Origin: Mycolicibacterium phlei
Lineage (GTDB): Bacteria; Actinomycetota; Actinomycetes; Mycobacteriales; Mycobacteriaceae
Direction: 5' to 3'
DNA: 64,000 nucleotides
NCBI RefSeq assembly: GCF_001583415.1
Contig: NZ_CP014475.1
Span: 4,526,001 to 4,590,000 of the forward strand
The translations under genes were made by a program, and so were the position numbers. The first letter of the stretch is position 1. Every line of letters starts with the position of its first letter. Below, piece by piece: positions 8,435 to 16,896 of the stretch. Below the pieces are notes generated by a model. It was not told the DNA's origin. It did not search any database and saw nothing but the letters and a program-made list of their open reading frames with translations.

Positions 8435-9319
8435 GTGAGCAAGAGCCCGCTGCGCCGGTTGGCCGACCAGCTCGTCCTGACCACGATGCGCCCGCCCGTG
8501 GTGCCGGAGTTGATGCAGTTTCAGCCCGGCCGCGAGGTCGTCGACCTGCGGGGTAAACGCATACTGCTGACCGGCGCGTCCTCTGGGATCGGCGAGGCGG
8601 CCGCGGAGAAGTTCGCCAGGGCCGGGGCGACGGTCGTGGTCGTCGCGCGCCGCCGCGAGCTGCTCGACGCGCTGGTGGAGCGGATCAGTGAGAACGGCGG
8701 CGACGCCTGGGCCCACGACTGCGATCTGTCCGACCTCGACGCGCTCGACGACCTGGCCGCGCGGGTGATCGACGATCTCGGCGGTGTCGACATCCTGATC
8801 AACAACGCGGGCAAGTCGATCCGCCGCCCGCTGGCCGAGTCGCTGGAGCGCTGGCACGACGTCGAGCGCACCATGACGCTGAACTACTACGCGCCGCTGC
8901 GGCTGATCCGCGCGCTGGCGCCGGGGATGCGCGAGCGCGGCGACGGCCACATCATCAACGTGTCCACCTGGGGTGTGCTCTCGGAGTCCTCCCCGCTGTT
9001 CGCGGTGTACAACGCGTCGAAGGCGGCGCTGACCGCGGTGAGCCGGGTCATCGAGACCGAGTGGAGCGGCGAGGGGGTGCACTCCACGACGCTGTTCTAC
9101 CCGCTGGTGCGCACCCCGATGATCGCGCCGACCCGCGCGTACGACAACGTGCCCGGCCTGTCCGCCGACGAGGCCGCCGACTGGATGATCACCGCCGCGC
9201 GCACCCGCCCGGTGCGCATCGCGCCCCGGATGGCTGTCGGCGCCCAGATGATCAACAGCGTCGCCCCGGCGGTCGTCGACGCGGTCATGAAACGTCAACG
9301 CATTCAACCGAACACCTGA
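8435..9319 (+). CDS. SDR family oxidoreductase (lipid-type)
   Basis: 294 residues. LLTGASSGIGEAA forms the dinucleotide-binding loop after about 45 N-terminal residues, NNAGKS follows, and YNASK is the catalytic Tyr-Lys pair. The extended N-terminus (KSPLRRLADQLVLTTMRPP) and C-terminus resemble SDRs that act on acyl chains in mycobacteria. The stop shares one base with the ATG of an acyl-CoA ligase (TGATG), so the two are translated together and probably act on the same acyl substrate. The exact reaction is unknown. Confidence 0.85.
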   Translation: MSKSPLRRLADQLVLTTMRPPVVPELMQFQPGREVVDLRGKRILLTGASSGIGEAAAEKFARAGATVVVVARRRELLDALVERISENGGDAWAHDCDLSDLDALDDLAARVIDDLGGVDILINNAGKSIRRPLAESLERWHDVERTMTLNYYAPLRLIRALAPGMRERGDGHIINVSTWGVLSESSPLFAVYNASKAALTAVSRVIETEWSGEGVHSTTLFYPLVRTPMIAPTRAYDNVPGLSADEAADWMITAARTRPVRIAPRMAVGAQMINSVAPAVVDAVMKRQRIQPNT

Positions 9320-10860
9320 TGCCACATCCCGATATCGCCACCGCCGCCGACATCGCGCGGGTGTTCGGCGCCGAGCGCCCGGATGCGACGGCGCTGGTGT
9401 GCGGCCAGCGCACGGTGACGTTCGCCGAACTCGACGAGCGCTCCAACCGGGCCGCCCAGGCGTTGCGCGCCGCCGGGGTCGGGTTCGGCGACCGGGTGGC
9501 GTTCATCGAGAAGAACGGTGTCGAGTTCTTCGAGATCGTCTGTGCGCTCTCGAAACTCGGCGCGGTCGTGGTGCCGGTCAACTGGCGGCTGGCACCGGCG
9601 GAGATGCGTCAGATCATCGACGACGCCGGCGCGCGGGTGGTGATCGTCGGCGCCGAGTTCTTCGGCCACGTCGAGGCGGTCGAGGACGGGCTGGCGGCCA
9701 CCGTCGTCGCCGTCGGGGAGCACCCGCGCTGGCCCGGCTATGACGCCTGGATCACCGCCCACCCCGCCGACGACCCCTGCGTCCCAACGCAACCTGATGA
9801 CCTGGCGTTCCTGATGTACACCTCGGGCACCACCGGCCTACCCAAGGGCGTGATGCTCACCAACGACAACTACTTCTGCAAGGCCACCGGGATCTCCGAG
9901 AAGTGGCGGTTCGACGCCGACAGCGTCAGCCTGGCCGTGATGCCGCTGTTCCACATGGCCGGCTCCGGCTGGGCGCTGGTGGGACTGTGCGAGGGTGCGC
10001 GCACCGTCGTGCTGCGCGACGTCGACCCGGCCGCGATCCTGGATTCGATTGCCCGACACCGGGTTACCAACATGCTGCTGGTGCCGGTGGTGATCCAGCG
10101 ACTCCTCGACACCCCCGGCGTCGAGGACGTCGACTTCTCCTGCCTGCGCGCCATCGTCTACGGCGCCTCCCCCATCACCGACGACCTACTGACCCGCGCG
10201 CTGGCCCGGTTCAACTGCGACCTGCTGCAGGTGTACGGGCAGACCGAGACCACCGGGTCGATCACCCAGCTCGACCGCCACGACGGCCCGCTGCTGCGGT
10301 CCTGCGGAAAGCCGTTCGACTGGGTGCAGATCCGCGTCGTGGACGCCGACGGCCGCGACGTGCCCACCGGCGTCGTCGGCGAGCTGTGGACCCGCTCGCG
10401 GCAGAACATGGCCGGCTACTGGAACAACCCGGAGGCCACCGCCGCCACCATCACCCCCGACGGCTGGCTGCGCACCGGCGACGCCGGCTACATCGACGCC
10501 GACGGCTATCTCTTCCTGCAGGACCGGGTCAAGGACATGATCGTCACCGGCGGCGAGAACGTGTACCCGACCGAGGTGGAGAACGCGCTGATGACCCACC
10601 CGGGCGTCGCCGACGTCGCCGTCATCGGGGTGCCGGACCCCACCTGGGGTGAGGCGGTCAAGGCCATCGTCGTCGCCGCCCCCGGCGCCGCACCCACCGA
10701 GGCCGAGCTGATCGCGTTCGCCCGCGAGCGGCTGGCCGGCTTCAAACTGCCCAAGTCCGTCGAGTTCACCGACGCGCTGCCGCGCAACCCCAGCGGCAAG
10801 GTGCTCAAGCGTGCGCTGCGCGAACCGTATTGGGACGGTGTCGGACGCCGGATCGGCTGA
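9319..10860 (+). CDS. Acyl-CoA synthetase (FadD-type, AMP-forming)
   Basis: 513 residues of the ANL adenylating family. The P-loop YTSGTTGLPKGVML, the motif YGQTETTGS, the hinge GWLRTGDAGYIDADGY and the C-terminal catalytic lysine in PRNPSGKVLKRALRE are all present. It activates a carboxylic acid to the acyl-adenylate and then the CoA thioester. Start ATG 9319 overlaps the SDR stop; a longer frame from 9061 would run through the SDR and is rejected. Chain length is not predictable; the context suggests a fatty or branched acid. Confidence 0.9.
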   Translation: MPHPDIATAADIARVFGAERPDATALVCGQRTVTFAELDERSNRAAQALRAAGVGFGDRVAFIEKNGVEFFEIVCALSKLGAVVVPVNWRLAPAEMRQIIDDAGARVVIVGAEFFGHVEAVEDGLAATVVAVGEHPRWPGYDAWITAHPADDPCVPTQPDDLAFLMYTSGTTGLPKGVMLTNDNYFCKATGISEKWRFDADSVSLAVMPLFHMAGSGWALVGLCEGARTVVLRDVDPAAILDSIARHRVTNMLLVPVVIQRLLDTPGVEDVDFSCLRAIVYGASPITDDLLTRALARFNCDLLQVYGQTETTGSITQLDRHDGPLLRSCGKPFDWVQIRVVDADGRDVPTGVVGELWTRSRQNMAGYWNNPEATAATITPDGWLRTGDAGYIDADGYLFLQDRVKDMIVTGGENVYPTEVENALMTHPGVADVAVIGVPDPTWGEAVKAIVVAAPGAAPTEAELIAFARERLAGFKLPKSVEFTDALPRNPSGKVLKRALREPYWDGVGRRIG

Positions 10861-10882
10861 CCGGCGTGATAGACACGACAGC

Positions 10883-11251
10883 ATGGAGATTCTGGCCAGC
10901 CGGATGCTCATCCGGCCGGCGGACTACCAGCGCTCGCTGAAGTTCTACCGCGACGAGCTGGGGCTGGCGATCGCCCGGGAGTACGGCGCGGGCACGGTGT
11001 TCTACGCCGGGCAGTCGCTGATCGAGATCGCCGGGCACGGCGGCCCGCAGGCCGGTGGATCGCTATGGCTGCAGGTGCGCGACCTCTACGCCACCGAGAG
11101 GGAACTGACCGCCCGCGGCGTGCCGATCACCCGCGAGGCCCGGCAGGAGCCGTGGGGGCTGCACGAGATGCACGTCACCGACCCCGACGGGGTGCTGCTG
11201 ATCTTCGTCCAGGTGCCCGACGACCACCCGTTGCGCCGCGACACCCGTTAG
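10883..11251 (+). CDS. VOC/glyoxalase superfamily protein
   Basis: 122 residues with the paired beta-alpha-beta-beta-beta pattern of the vicinal oxygen chelate fold: LIRPADYQRSLKFYRDELGL near the start and HVTDPDGVLLIFVQ near the end. Members include glyoxalases, dioxygenases and resistance proteins. The place next to DUF3349 and pitA genes matches what I recall for the Rv0546c gene. Its stop overlaps the stop of the convergent DUF3349 gene by four bases. The metal-ligand set is incomplete to my eye, so the enzymatic role is uncertain. Confidence 0.75.
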   Translation: MEILASRMLIRPADYQRSLKFYRDELGLAIAREYGAGTVFYAGQSLIEIAGHGGPQAGGSLWLQVRDLYATERELTARGVPITREARQEPWGLHEMHVTDPDGVLLIFVQVPDDHPLRRDTR

Positions 11252-11541
11252 CGCGCCGGGGCCAGCGGCCAGCCCACCGAGGCCAACCGCGAGGCGACCT
11301 GGTGCATCTCCTCCGGATTGGGTTCCTGCGCGGTGACCTTCTGGATGGCCGCGCGGATCTCCTCCTCGGTGACGGTGCCCCCGGCGGTGCCCTTGAGCAC
11401 GGTCTGGGCGGCGCGCACCACCTCGTCCTCGGTCAGCGAGCGCTTAAGCAGAGCCAGCAGCGGCAGGTAGCCCTCCGGCGGCACCCCTTCCGGATAGCCG
11501 CTCCGCAGCCAGGCGAGCACATTCTCCAGCATCACGGGCAT
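11248..11541 (-). CDS. DUF3349 domain protein (copy A)
   Basis: 97 residues, or 94 if the second Met at 11532 is used. It has the DUF3349 pattern: SGYPEGVP near the N-terminus, PLLALLKRSLTEDEV, and ASRLASVGWPL at the end. The fold is small and helical and its function is unknown. It is last in a minus-strand run with a small membrane protein and pitA. A paralogue with the same three motifs lies at 13310 on the opposite strand, on the far side of pitA. Confidence 0.85.
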   Translation of the reverse strand: MPVMLENVLAWLRSGYPEGVPPEGYLPLLALLKRSLTEDEVVRAAQTVLKGTAGGTVTEEEIRAAIQKVTAQEPNPEEMHQVASRLASVGWPLAPAR

Positions 11542-11553
11542 GGTGGTCAGTAC

Positions 11554-11826
11554 TCATTTCATGGGCAGGAACGGGAACAGGTCCACTCCGGTGTGGTGAA
11601 TGATCGTCGCGCGGGTGATCCACGCGACCGCGGTGACGATGACCCAGCCGACGAACACGAACAGCGCGATCCCGATCGTCCTGCCGACCGCGCTGCGGGT
11701 GGCGGTGCCGTCAGCCGTCTCCCCGTGGGAGAACGCCATCAGGCCCGTCGCGAACAGTGCCGGCAGGCCCGCCCCCAGCACCAGGCCCACGACCAGGACC
11801 TTGAGAATGCTGTCCAGATAGGTCAT
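11554..11826 (-). CDS. Small membrane protein, Rv0544c-like
   Basis: 90 residues with two clear hydrophobic helices (about 8-32 and 48-70). It lies ten bases downstream of pitA and twelve before the DUF3349 gene, the same association I recall in M. tuberculosis. It may be an accessory to the phosphate transporter, but nothing in the sequence gives a function. Confidence 0.78.
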   Translation of the reverse strand: MTYLDSILKVLVVGLVLGAGLPALFATGLMAFSHGETADGTATRSAVGRTIGIALFVFVGWVIVTAVAWITRATIIHHTGVDLFPFLPMK

Positions 11827-11836
11827 TTCGCTCTCC

Positions 11837-13096
11837 TCAAGCCGCCGCCGCGGCCTTCTCCGGGGTGGTGGGCGTATCGGGGGTGTCGTCCGGGTCGGCC
11901 GGGACGACGGAGTTGGTGGCGTCGTCCCAGTCGGCGTTGACGTTGCTGTGGTCGACCTTGCGCTGCTGGGCGCGCAACCACATGTAGAACGACAGCGCGA
12001 CCAGCACGGCGAAGATCAGCCCGTCACCGGCGAGCGCCGAACCGGTCATCAGTTCGGTGCCGTGCGCCAGCCAGAACGACAGCGCGCCGACCAGACCCGC
12101 GGCGGGCAGCGTCACCAGCCAGGCCAGCGCCATCCGGCCGGCCACCGCCCAGCGCACCTCGGCGCCGGGCTTGCCGACACCGCTGCCCAGGATCGAGCCG
12201 GTCGCGACATGGGTGGTGGACAGCGCCATCCCGGCCGCGCTCGAGCTGAGGATGATGGCCGCTGAGGACGCTTCGGCGGCGAAGCCCTGCGGGGACTCGA
12301 TCTCGACCAGGCCCTTGCCCAGCGTGCGGATGACCCGCCAGCCGCCGAGGTAGGTGCCCAGGCCGATGGCGACCGCGCAGCTGAACACGATCCAGAACGG
12401 CAGCCCGTCGGCCGCCACGTCGCCGCCGAGGTGGCCGGTGGTGATCAGCGCCAGCGCGATCACGCCCATCGTCTTCTGCGCGTCGTTGGTGCCGTGCGAC
12501 AGCGCGACCAGCGAGGCGGTGGCGATCTGGCCCCAGCGGAAGCCCTGCCTGCGACGGTGTTCCACCACGTTGCGGGTGATCCGGTAGACCAGCCAGGTGC
12601 CGCAGCCGGCGACCACCGCGGCGATCAGCGGGGCGGCCACCGCGGGGATCAGCACCTTGGCGGTGATACCGCTCCAGTTGACGCCGGAGGTGCCCAGCGC
12701 GGCCAGGCCGGCGCCGATCAGCCCGCCGAACAGCGCGTGCGAGGAGCTCGACGGGATGCCGAACAGCCAGGTGAGCAGGTTCCACAGGATGCCGCCGATG
12801 AGGCCGGCGAAGATGATCGTCAGACCGGTCGAGGCGTCGATGGTCGGCAGCAGCGCGCCGGTCGAGGTGTCCTGGACCTTGAGCACCGACGTGGTGACCG
12901 TGACCGCCACCTCCACCGAGAGGAACGCGCCGACCAGGTTCAGGATGCCCGCCAGCAGGACCGCGGTCTTGGGGCGCAGCGCTCCGGTGGCGATCGAGGT
13001 TGCCATCGCGTTGCCGGTGTCGTGGAAGCCGTTCGTGAAGTCGAACGCCAGTGCGGTTGCGATCAGCAGCGCCAGAATGAGCAACTCGGCGGTCAC
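11837..13096 (-). CDS. pitA: Low-affinity inorganic phosphate transporter PitA
   Basis: 419 residues with about ten membrane helices. The two PiT-family signature repeats are visible: FDFTNGFHDTGNAMATSIATG near the N-terminus and SHGTNDAQKTMGVIALAL in the second half, plus the conserved GIPSSSSHALFGGL. PitA imports phosphate (metal-phosphate) with protons. The GTG at 13096 (VTAELLILALL) puts the first helix at the N-terminus; the frame can extend to 13129 without added homology. The C-terminal 40 residues are polar and proline-rich. A PHO-box-like repeat lies about 85 bp upstream. Confidence 0.92.
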   Translation of the reverse strand: MTAELLILALLIATALAFDFTNGFHDTGNAMATSIATGALRPKTAVLLAGILNLVGAFLSVEVAVTVTTSVLKVQDTSTGALLPTIDASTGLTIIFAGLIGGILWNLLTWLFGIPSSSSHALFGGLIGAGLAALGTSGVNWSGITAKVLIPAVAAPLIAAVVAGCGTWLVYRITRNVVEHRRRQGFRWGQIATASLVALSHGTNDAQKTMGVIALALITTGHLGGDVAADGLPFWIVFSCAVAIGLGTYLGGWRVIRTLGKGLVEIESPQGFAAEASSAAIILSSSAAGMALSTTHVATGSILGSGVGKPGAEVRWAVAGRMALAWLVTLPAAGLVGALSFWLAHGTELMTGSALAGDGLIFAVLVALSFYMWLRAQQRKVDHSNVNADWDDATNSVVPADPDDTPDTPTTPEKAAAAA

Positions 13097-13150
13097 GCGC
13101 TCATTGTGCTGCCAAACCGAGACTTTCACCTAATCCTTGCGGCCGTGTCC

Positions 13151-13201
13151 ACCAGGGTATTTCCCTGGTCGAAGAAGCTGTTCACCAACTGTTCACCCAA
13201 C
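13151..13201. promoter_or_regulatory. PHO-box-like tandem repeat and dyad in the pitA/DUF3349 divergent region
   Basis: GTTCACCAACT (13180-13190) is followed directly by GTTCACCCAAC (13191-13201): two 11-bp units with GTTCACC, the spacing of actinobacterial PHO boxes (PhoP in Streptomyces, RegX3 in mycobacteria). A perfect dyad ACCAGGG-TATTT-CCCTGGT is at 13151-13169; its left part read on the minus strand gives TACCCT, a possible pitA -10, about 20 bp from the repeat. Phosphate control of pitA is inferred from position. Confidence 0.55.
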
Positions 13202-13254
13202 GGCGGGCCGGCGTTTCCCGGATGCGCGGATACGTGCAGGTCGGACGGTCGGAT

Positions 13255-13260
13255 TAGCAT
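13255..13260 (+). promoter_or_regulatory. Possible -10 box TAGCAT for the DUF3349-menE operon
   Basis: TAGCAT fits TANNNT and would give a leader of about 40 nt that includes the GGAGAGG ribosome-binding site at 13298-13304. The -35 region is not distinctive. Confidence 0.35.
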
Positions 13261-13309
13261 CGTGGCGTTGGGCACATTCCGGCCCGAAACCACACGCGGA
13301 GAGGTCACG

Positions 13310-13657
13310 GTGACGAAGTTTCTGTCCAAGATCGTCGCCTGGATCACCGCCGGGTACCCGGAGGGCGTACCGGGGCCCGACCGGGTGCCGCTGTTCGCGC
13401 TGCTGCGGCCCCGGCTCACCGACGACGAGGTGCGGACCCTGGTGCGCGAGCTCGCCCGCCTCGGCGAGTCCGGCCGCGAGATCGACGACGCCGAGATCAG
13501 CCGACTGATCACCCAGATGATCGGCACCGTGCCGACCGCCGATGAGATCGAGCGGGTGCGCACGCGGCTGGCCACGCAGGGCTGGCCCCTGGACGACCCG
13601 CGGGAGCCCGAGCCCGAGCCCGAGGACGGCCCGACGGACACCCCGGAGAACCCGTGA
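13310..13657 (+). CDS. DUF3349 domain protein (copy B)
   Basis: 115 residues. AGYPEGVPGPDRVPLFALL, LTDDEVRTL and RLATQGWPL repeat the motifs of copy A at 11248, and a proline/glutamate-rich tail of about 20 residues follows. GTG 13310 has a GGAGAGG site six bases upstream; the longer frame from 12431 is antisense to pitA. Its stop overlaps the menE start by four bases (GTGA), so it is coupled to menaquinone synthesis, as for Rv0543c and menE in M. tuberculosis. Confidence 0.85.
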   Translation: MTKFLSKIVAWITAGYPEGVPGPDRVPLFALLRPRLTDDEVRTLVRELARLGESGREIDDAEISRLITQMIGTVPTADEIERVRTRLATQGWPLDDPREPEPEPEDGPTDTPENP

Positions 13658-14796
13658 GCGTGCTGCGCCCCGTCGCGGTGGGTTCCGGCGCCGCCGCGCT
13701 GGCCCTGCTGCCCGTCGTCGCCGACCTGCTGGCCGGGCGCGCGCACGTGCTGCCGGTACCCGCCGACGATGAGCGGGAGGCCGCGCTGCTGACCACCGCG
13801 CTGCGGGCCGGCGAACCGATCGACGACGACGTGGCGGTGGTGGTGTCGACGTCGGGCACCACCGGGACGCCGAAGGGCGCGATGCTGACGGCTGCCGCGC
13901 TGACGGCGTCCGCGACGGCGACGTACACGCGGCTCGGCGGGCCGGGCCGGTGGCTGCTGGCGCTGGCCGCCCATCACGTGGCGGGCCTGCAGGTGCTGGT
14001 GCGCAGCGTCGTCGCGGGCACCGAACCGGTGGCGGTGTCGCCGAGTTTCTCTGCGGCGGAGCTGGTTTCGTCTGTCTCCTCGCTGGGTTCGGGACGGCGG
14101 TACGCGTCGCTGGTGGCGGTGCAGCTGGACAAGGCGCTGCGGGATCCGGAGGCGACGGCGGCGTTGGCGTCGCTGGACGCGGTGCTGATCGGGGGCGGCC
14201 CACTCCCCGCGGGTGTCGCGGAAAAGGCCGCCGCCGCGGGGATTCCGGTGGTGCGCACGTACGGAATGAGCGAGACCGCCGGCGGCTGCGTGTACGACGG
14301 CCTGCCGTTGGACGGGGTGCGGGTGCGTATCGACGACGGACGTGTCGTGCTCGGCGGGCCGACGGTCGCGAAGGGCTACCGCAACCCGGTGACCCCCGAC
14401 CCGTTCGCTGAACTTGGCTGGTTCCGCACCGATGACGTTGGCACCGTGGATGATTCGGGCAGACTGACGGTACTGGGCCGCGCCGACGACGCGATCAGCA
14501 CGGGTGGGCTGACCGTCATGCCGCATCTCGTCGAGTCCGCGATCGGCACGCACGAGGCGGTCGCGGAGTGCGCGGTGTTCGGCGTACCCGACGAGCGGCT
14601 CGGCCAACGGGTCGTCGCGGCCGTCGTCGTCGCACCCGGCCATGACGCACCCACGGTGGCCGACCTGCGCGCCCATGTGGGCGCCCGGATGGACACCACC
14701 GCGGCACCCCGGGAGATCCACGTCGTCGACGAGCTGCCCCGTCGCGGGATCGGCAAGCTGGACCGGCGGGCGCTGACCGCGCGGTTCACCCCGTAG
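13654..14796 (+). CDS. menE: o-Succinylbenzoate-CoA ligase MenE
   Basis: 380 residues, a short ANL adenylating enzyme as is usual for actinobacterial MenE. Motifs: STSGTTGTPKGAML (P-loop, about residues 69-82), TYGMSETAGGCVYDG, GWFRTDDVGTVDDSG and the C-terminal RRGIGKLDRRAL lysine. MenE activates o-succinylbenzoate to its CoA ester in the menaquinone pathway; menA lies 8 kb away in the window. GTG start overlaps the DUF3349 stop. The first 35 residues lack the usual N-terminal subdomain, as in mycobacterial homologues. Confidence 0.92.
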   Translation: MSVLRPVAVGSGAAALALLPVVADLLAGRAHVLPVPADDEREAALLTTALRAGEPIDDDVAVVVSTSGTTGTPKGAMLTAAALTASATATYTRLGGPGRWLLALAAHHVAGLQVLVRSVVAGTEPVAVSPSFSAAELVSSVSSLGSGRRYASLVAVQLDKALRDPEATAALASLDAVLIGGGPLPAGVAEKAAAAGIPVVRTYGMSETAGGCVYDGLPLDGVRVRIDDGRVVLGGPTVAKGYRNPVTPDPFAELGWFRTDDVGTVDDSGRLTVLGRADDAISTGGLTVMPHLVESAIGTHEAVAECAVFGVPDERLGQRVVAAVVVAPGHDAPTVADLRAHVGARMDTTAAPREIHVVDELPRRGIGKLDRRALTARFTP

Positions 14797-14833
14797 CCGA
14801 AAATCGCTGGACACGATCACGCATGATGGGGGC

Positions 14834-15448
14834 ATGCGCCGCGAAGTCAGCACCGTCGAGGAGTTGCGCGCCATCGTCGGTGAGCCGGACCCCTACGTCG
14901 CCAACAAGGTCAAGGACCGGCTGTCGCCGGTACAGCGCGACTGGCTGGCACACTCCCCGCTGTGTTTCGTGGCGACGACCGACGCCGACGGCCGCGTCGA
15001 CGTCTCGCCCAAGGGAGATCCGCCGGGGTTCGTGCACGTCATCGACGACACCACGATCGCGATTCCCGAACGGCCGGGCAACAAGCGCGTCGATGGTTAT
15101 CTCAACGTGCTGCAGAACCCGCACGTCGGCACGCTGTTTCTGATCCCGGGCCGCGGGGACACGCTGCGGATCAACGGCACCGCCCGAATCCTTTCCGACG
15201 CCGACTATTTCGACGCGCTCGCGGTCAAGGGCCGACGGCCGCTGCTGGCGCTGGAGATCGCGGTCGAAGAGGTGTTCTTCCACTGCGCCAAGGCGTTTCT
15301 GCGCTCGGACACCTGGGACCCGTCGACCTGGAACCCGACGGCGTTGCCCAGCGTCGCGCAGCTGATGAAAGCGCTGCGCGCCGACTGGAGCGACGCCGAA
15401 CTCGAGGACTACTACGACGAGGCGAAGACCCGCGAGCGGCTGTACTGA
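14834..15448 (+). CDS. Pyridoxamine 5'-phosphate oxidase-like flavin-binding protein
   Basis: 204 residues of the split-barrel FMN/F420 family. HSPLCFVATTDADGRVDVSPKGDPPGFV covers the first strands and NPHVGTLFLIPGRGDTLRINGTARI the flavin-binding region; the C-terminal WDPSTWNPTALPSVAQ is typical of the group often called MSMEG_1061-like PPOX proteins. A flavin-dependent oxidoreductase role is likely; the substrate is unknown. Transcribed alone after menE (37-nt gap). Confidence 0.8.
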   Translation: MRREVSTVEELRAIVGEPDPYVANKVKDRLSPVQRDWLAHSPLCFVATTDADGRVDVSPKGDPPGFVHVIDDTTIAIPERPGNKRVDGYLNVLQNPHVGTLFLIPGRGDTLRINGTARILSDADYFDALAVKGRRPLLALEIAVEEVFFHCAKAFLRSDTWDPSTWNPTALPSVAQLMKALRADWSDAELEDYYDEAKTRERLY

Positions 15449-15457
15449 GCCGCCGGG

Positions 15458-16216
15458 TCAGATCTGGTTGATGCCACCGTCGACCGGGATCTCGGCACCG
15501 GTGGTGTAGCTGCTCAGGTCCGAGGCCAGAAACAGCACCGCGTTGGCGACCTCGTCGGGTTCGCCGCGGCGGCCCATCGGGATCGCGGCGGTCAGCTGGT
15601 CGAACTCCTCGAGCGCGTCGGGCCCGGGCAGGAGCTGGTGGGCGAAGGCCTCGAGCCCCGGGGTGTCGGTGGCCCCGGGACTGACCGCGTTGACACGGAT
15701 CCCCTTGTCGCGCAGCTCACTTGCCCAGGTGCGGGCCAGTGAGCGCACCGCCGCCTTGATCGCCGCGTACACCCCGTAGGCGTCGGAGCCCTTGGCGTTG
15801 GCGTTCGAGGAGTTCAGGATGACCGAGGCGCCGTCGTTGAGCAGCGGCAGCGCCTTCTGCACGGTGAACACCAGGCCCTTGAAGTCGATGTCGAGCAGAT
15901 AGTCGAGGTGCTGTTCGGTGATCTCGCCGAGGCGGGCGACGTCGATCACCGCGGCGTTGGCGAACAGCACGTCGATGCCGCGGCCGTGGTCGGCCACCAC
16001 GCGGTAGAGGCGGTCGAGATCCTCGGGTTCGGTGACGTCACCCCGCACCCCGACGGCGTTGTCGCCGATCTCCTTGACCGCGGCGTCGAGTTCGGCCTGC
16101 CTGCGGCCGGTGACGAAGACGAACGCCCCCTCCGCGGCGAGCCGTTTCGCGGTCGCCAGCCCGATGCCGCTGTTGCCTCCGGTGATCACCGCTGTCCTGT
16201 CGTCGAGAAGTCCCAC
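15458..16216 (-). CDS. SDR family oxidoreductase
   Basis: 252 residues with TGGNSGIG (residues 12-19), FANAAV in place of NNAG, Ser in LNSSNA, the YAAIK catalytic pair, and the SPGATDTPG loop followed by PVDGGINQI at the C-terminus. This is the standard classical SDR layout. A site resembling that upstream of the neighbouring TetR gene lies 21 bases before the start, so this SDR is the probable target of that repressor. The substrate is unknown. Confidence 0.88.
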   Translation of the reverse strand: MGLLDDRTAVITGGNSGIGLATAKRLAAEGAFVFVTGRRQAELDAAVKEIGDNAVGVRGDVTEPEDLDRLYRVVADHGRGIDVLFANAAVIDVARLGEITEQHLDYLLDIDFKGLVFTVQKALPLLNDGASVILNSSNANAKGSDAYGVYAAIKAAVRSLARTWASELRDKGIRVNAVSPGATDTPGLEAFAHQLLPGPDALEEFDQLTAAIPMGRRGEPDEVANAVLFLASDLSSYTTGAEIPVDGGINQI

Positions 16217-16237
16217 TGCCGCTCTCCTTAGTTCTGT

Positions 16238-16248
16238 ACCGCTTGGTC
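16238..16248. promoter_or_regulatory. TetR-type operator upstream of the SDR
   Basis: ACCGCTTGGTC matches ACCGTTCGGTC at 16898-16908 in 9 of 11 positions, in the same orientation. Both lie 21-24 bases upstream of a minus-strand start codon, the expected place for repression. Confidence 0.5.
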
Positions 16249-16291
16249 AATAACTATGGACACCGGCGGCAGGCGTTCTATTCCCAGCCGG

Positions 16292-16873
16292 TCAGAGAAG
16301 TTCGATGAACTCGTCGGCGGCGGCGGTGAGCTGCGCGGGCCGCGCGCCGCCCTTGTGCAGCGCCTCGAGACCGCGCAGAAAGCTCAGCACGACGGTGGCC
16401 AGGGCCTGCGGATCGCGGTCGGCGTCGATCGCCCCGTCGCGTTGGGCCTGGTCGATGCAGTCGGCCAGCAGGGTGCGCCACTCCGCGTACGCGCGCTCGA
16501 CGGTGCGTTCGACGGTCTCGTCGGTGCCCGCGAGTTCGGCCGCACTCTTGGCCATCATGCAGCCGCGCAGTTCCCGGTCGCCGGTGACGGCGCGCACCTG
16601 GGCGCGGATGTGCCGGACCAGGCGGTCGTAGGCGTCGCGGCGCGGGTCCTGCAGGTCGCGGCGGATCGCACCGAGCGCGTCGGCGACAAAGGCGTCGAGC
16701 GCGCGCAGGAACAGGCCGCGTTTGTCGCCGAACGCGCCGTACAGGCTGCCCTTGCCCAAACCGGTTGCGGTGGTGAGGTCTTCGAGTGAGGTACTCGCAT
16801 AGCCGCGGGTCCAGAACACATCGCGGGCCTCGGCGATCACCGCGGCCTCGTCGAACTGGCGGGGACGTGGCAT
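16292..16873 (-). CDS. TetR/AcrR family transcriptional regulator
   Basis: 193 residues. The N-terminal HTH covers residues about 10-55 (AEARDVFWTRGYASTSLEDLTTATGLGKGSLYGAFGDKRGLF), with the diagnostic SLY-F-K pattern; the C-terminal part (RGCMMAKSAAEL) resembles the TetR_C subfamily seen in YcdC/ComR-like regulators. A perfect dyad GACCG-TT-CGGTC lies 24 bases upstream of its start. It is downstream of the GNAT gene and upstream of the SDR, which it probably represses. Confidence 0.9.
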   Translation of the reverse strand: MPRPRQFDEAAVIAEARDVFWTRGYASTSLEDLTTATGLGKGSLYGAFGDKRGLFLRALDAFVADALGAIRRDLQDPRRDAYDRLVRHIRAQVRAVTGDRELRGCMMAKSAAELAGTDETVERTVERAYAEWRTLLADCIDQAQRDGAIDADRDPQALATVVLSFLRGLEALHKGGARPAQLTAAADEFIELL

Positions 16874-16896
16874 ACCCCCACGGTACCCCGGTTATG

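Noticed and set aside
10870-10875. TAGACA as a leaderless -10 box for the VOC gene
   Set aside because: The sixth base is A, so TANNNT fails; the short gap to the start may be chance and the gene may be read through from the acyl-CoA ligase.
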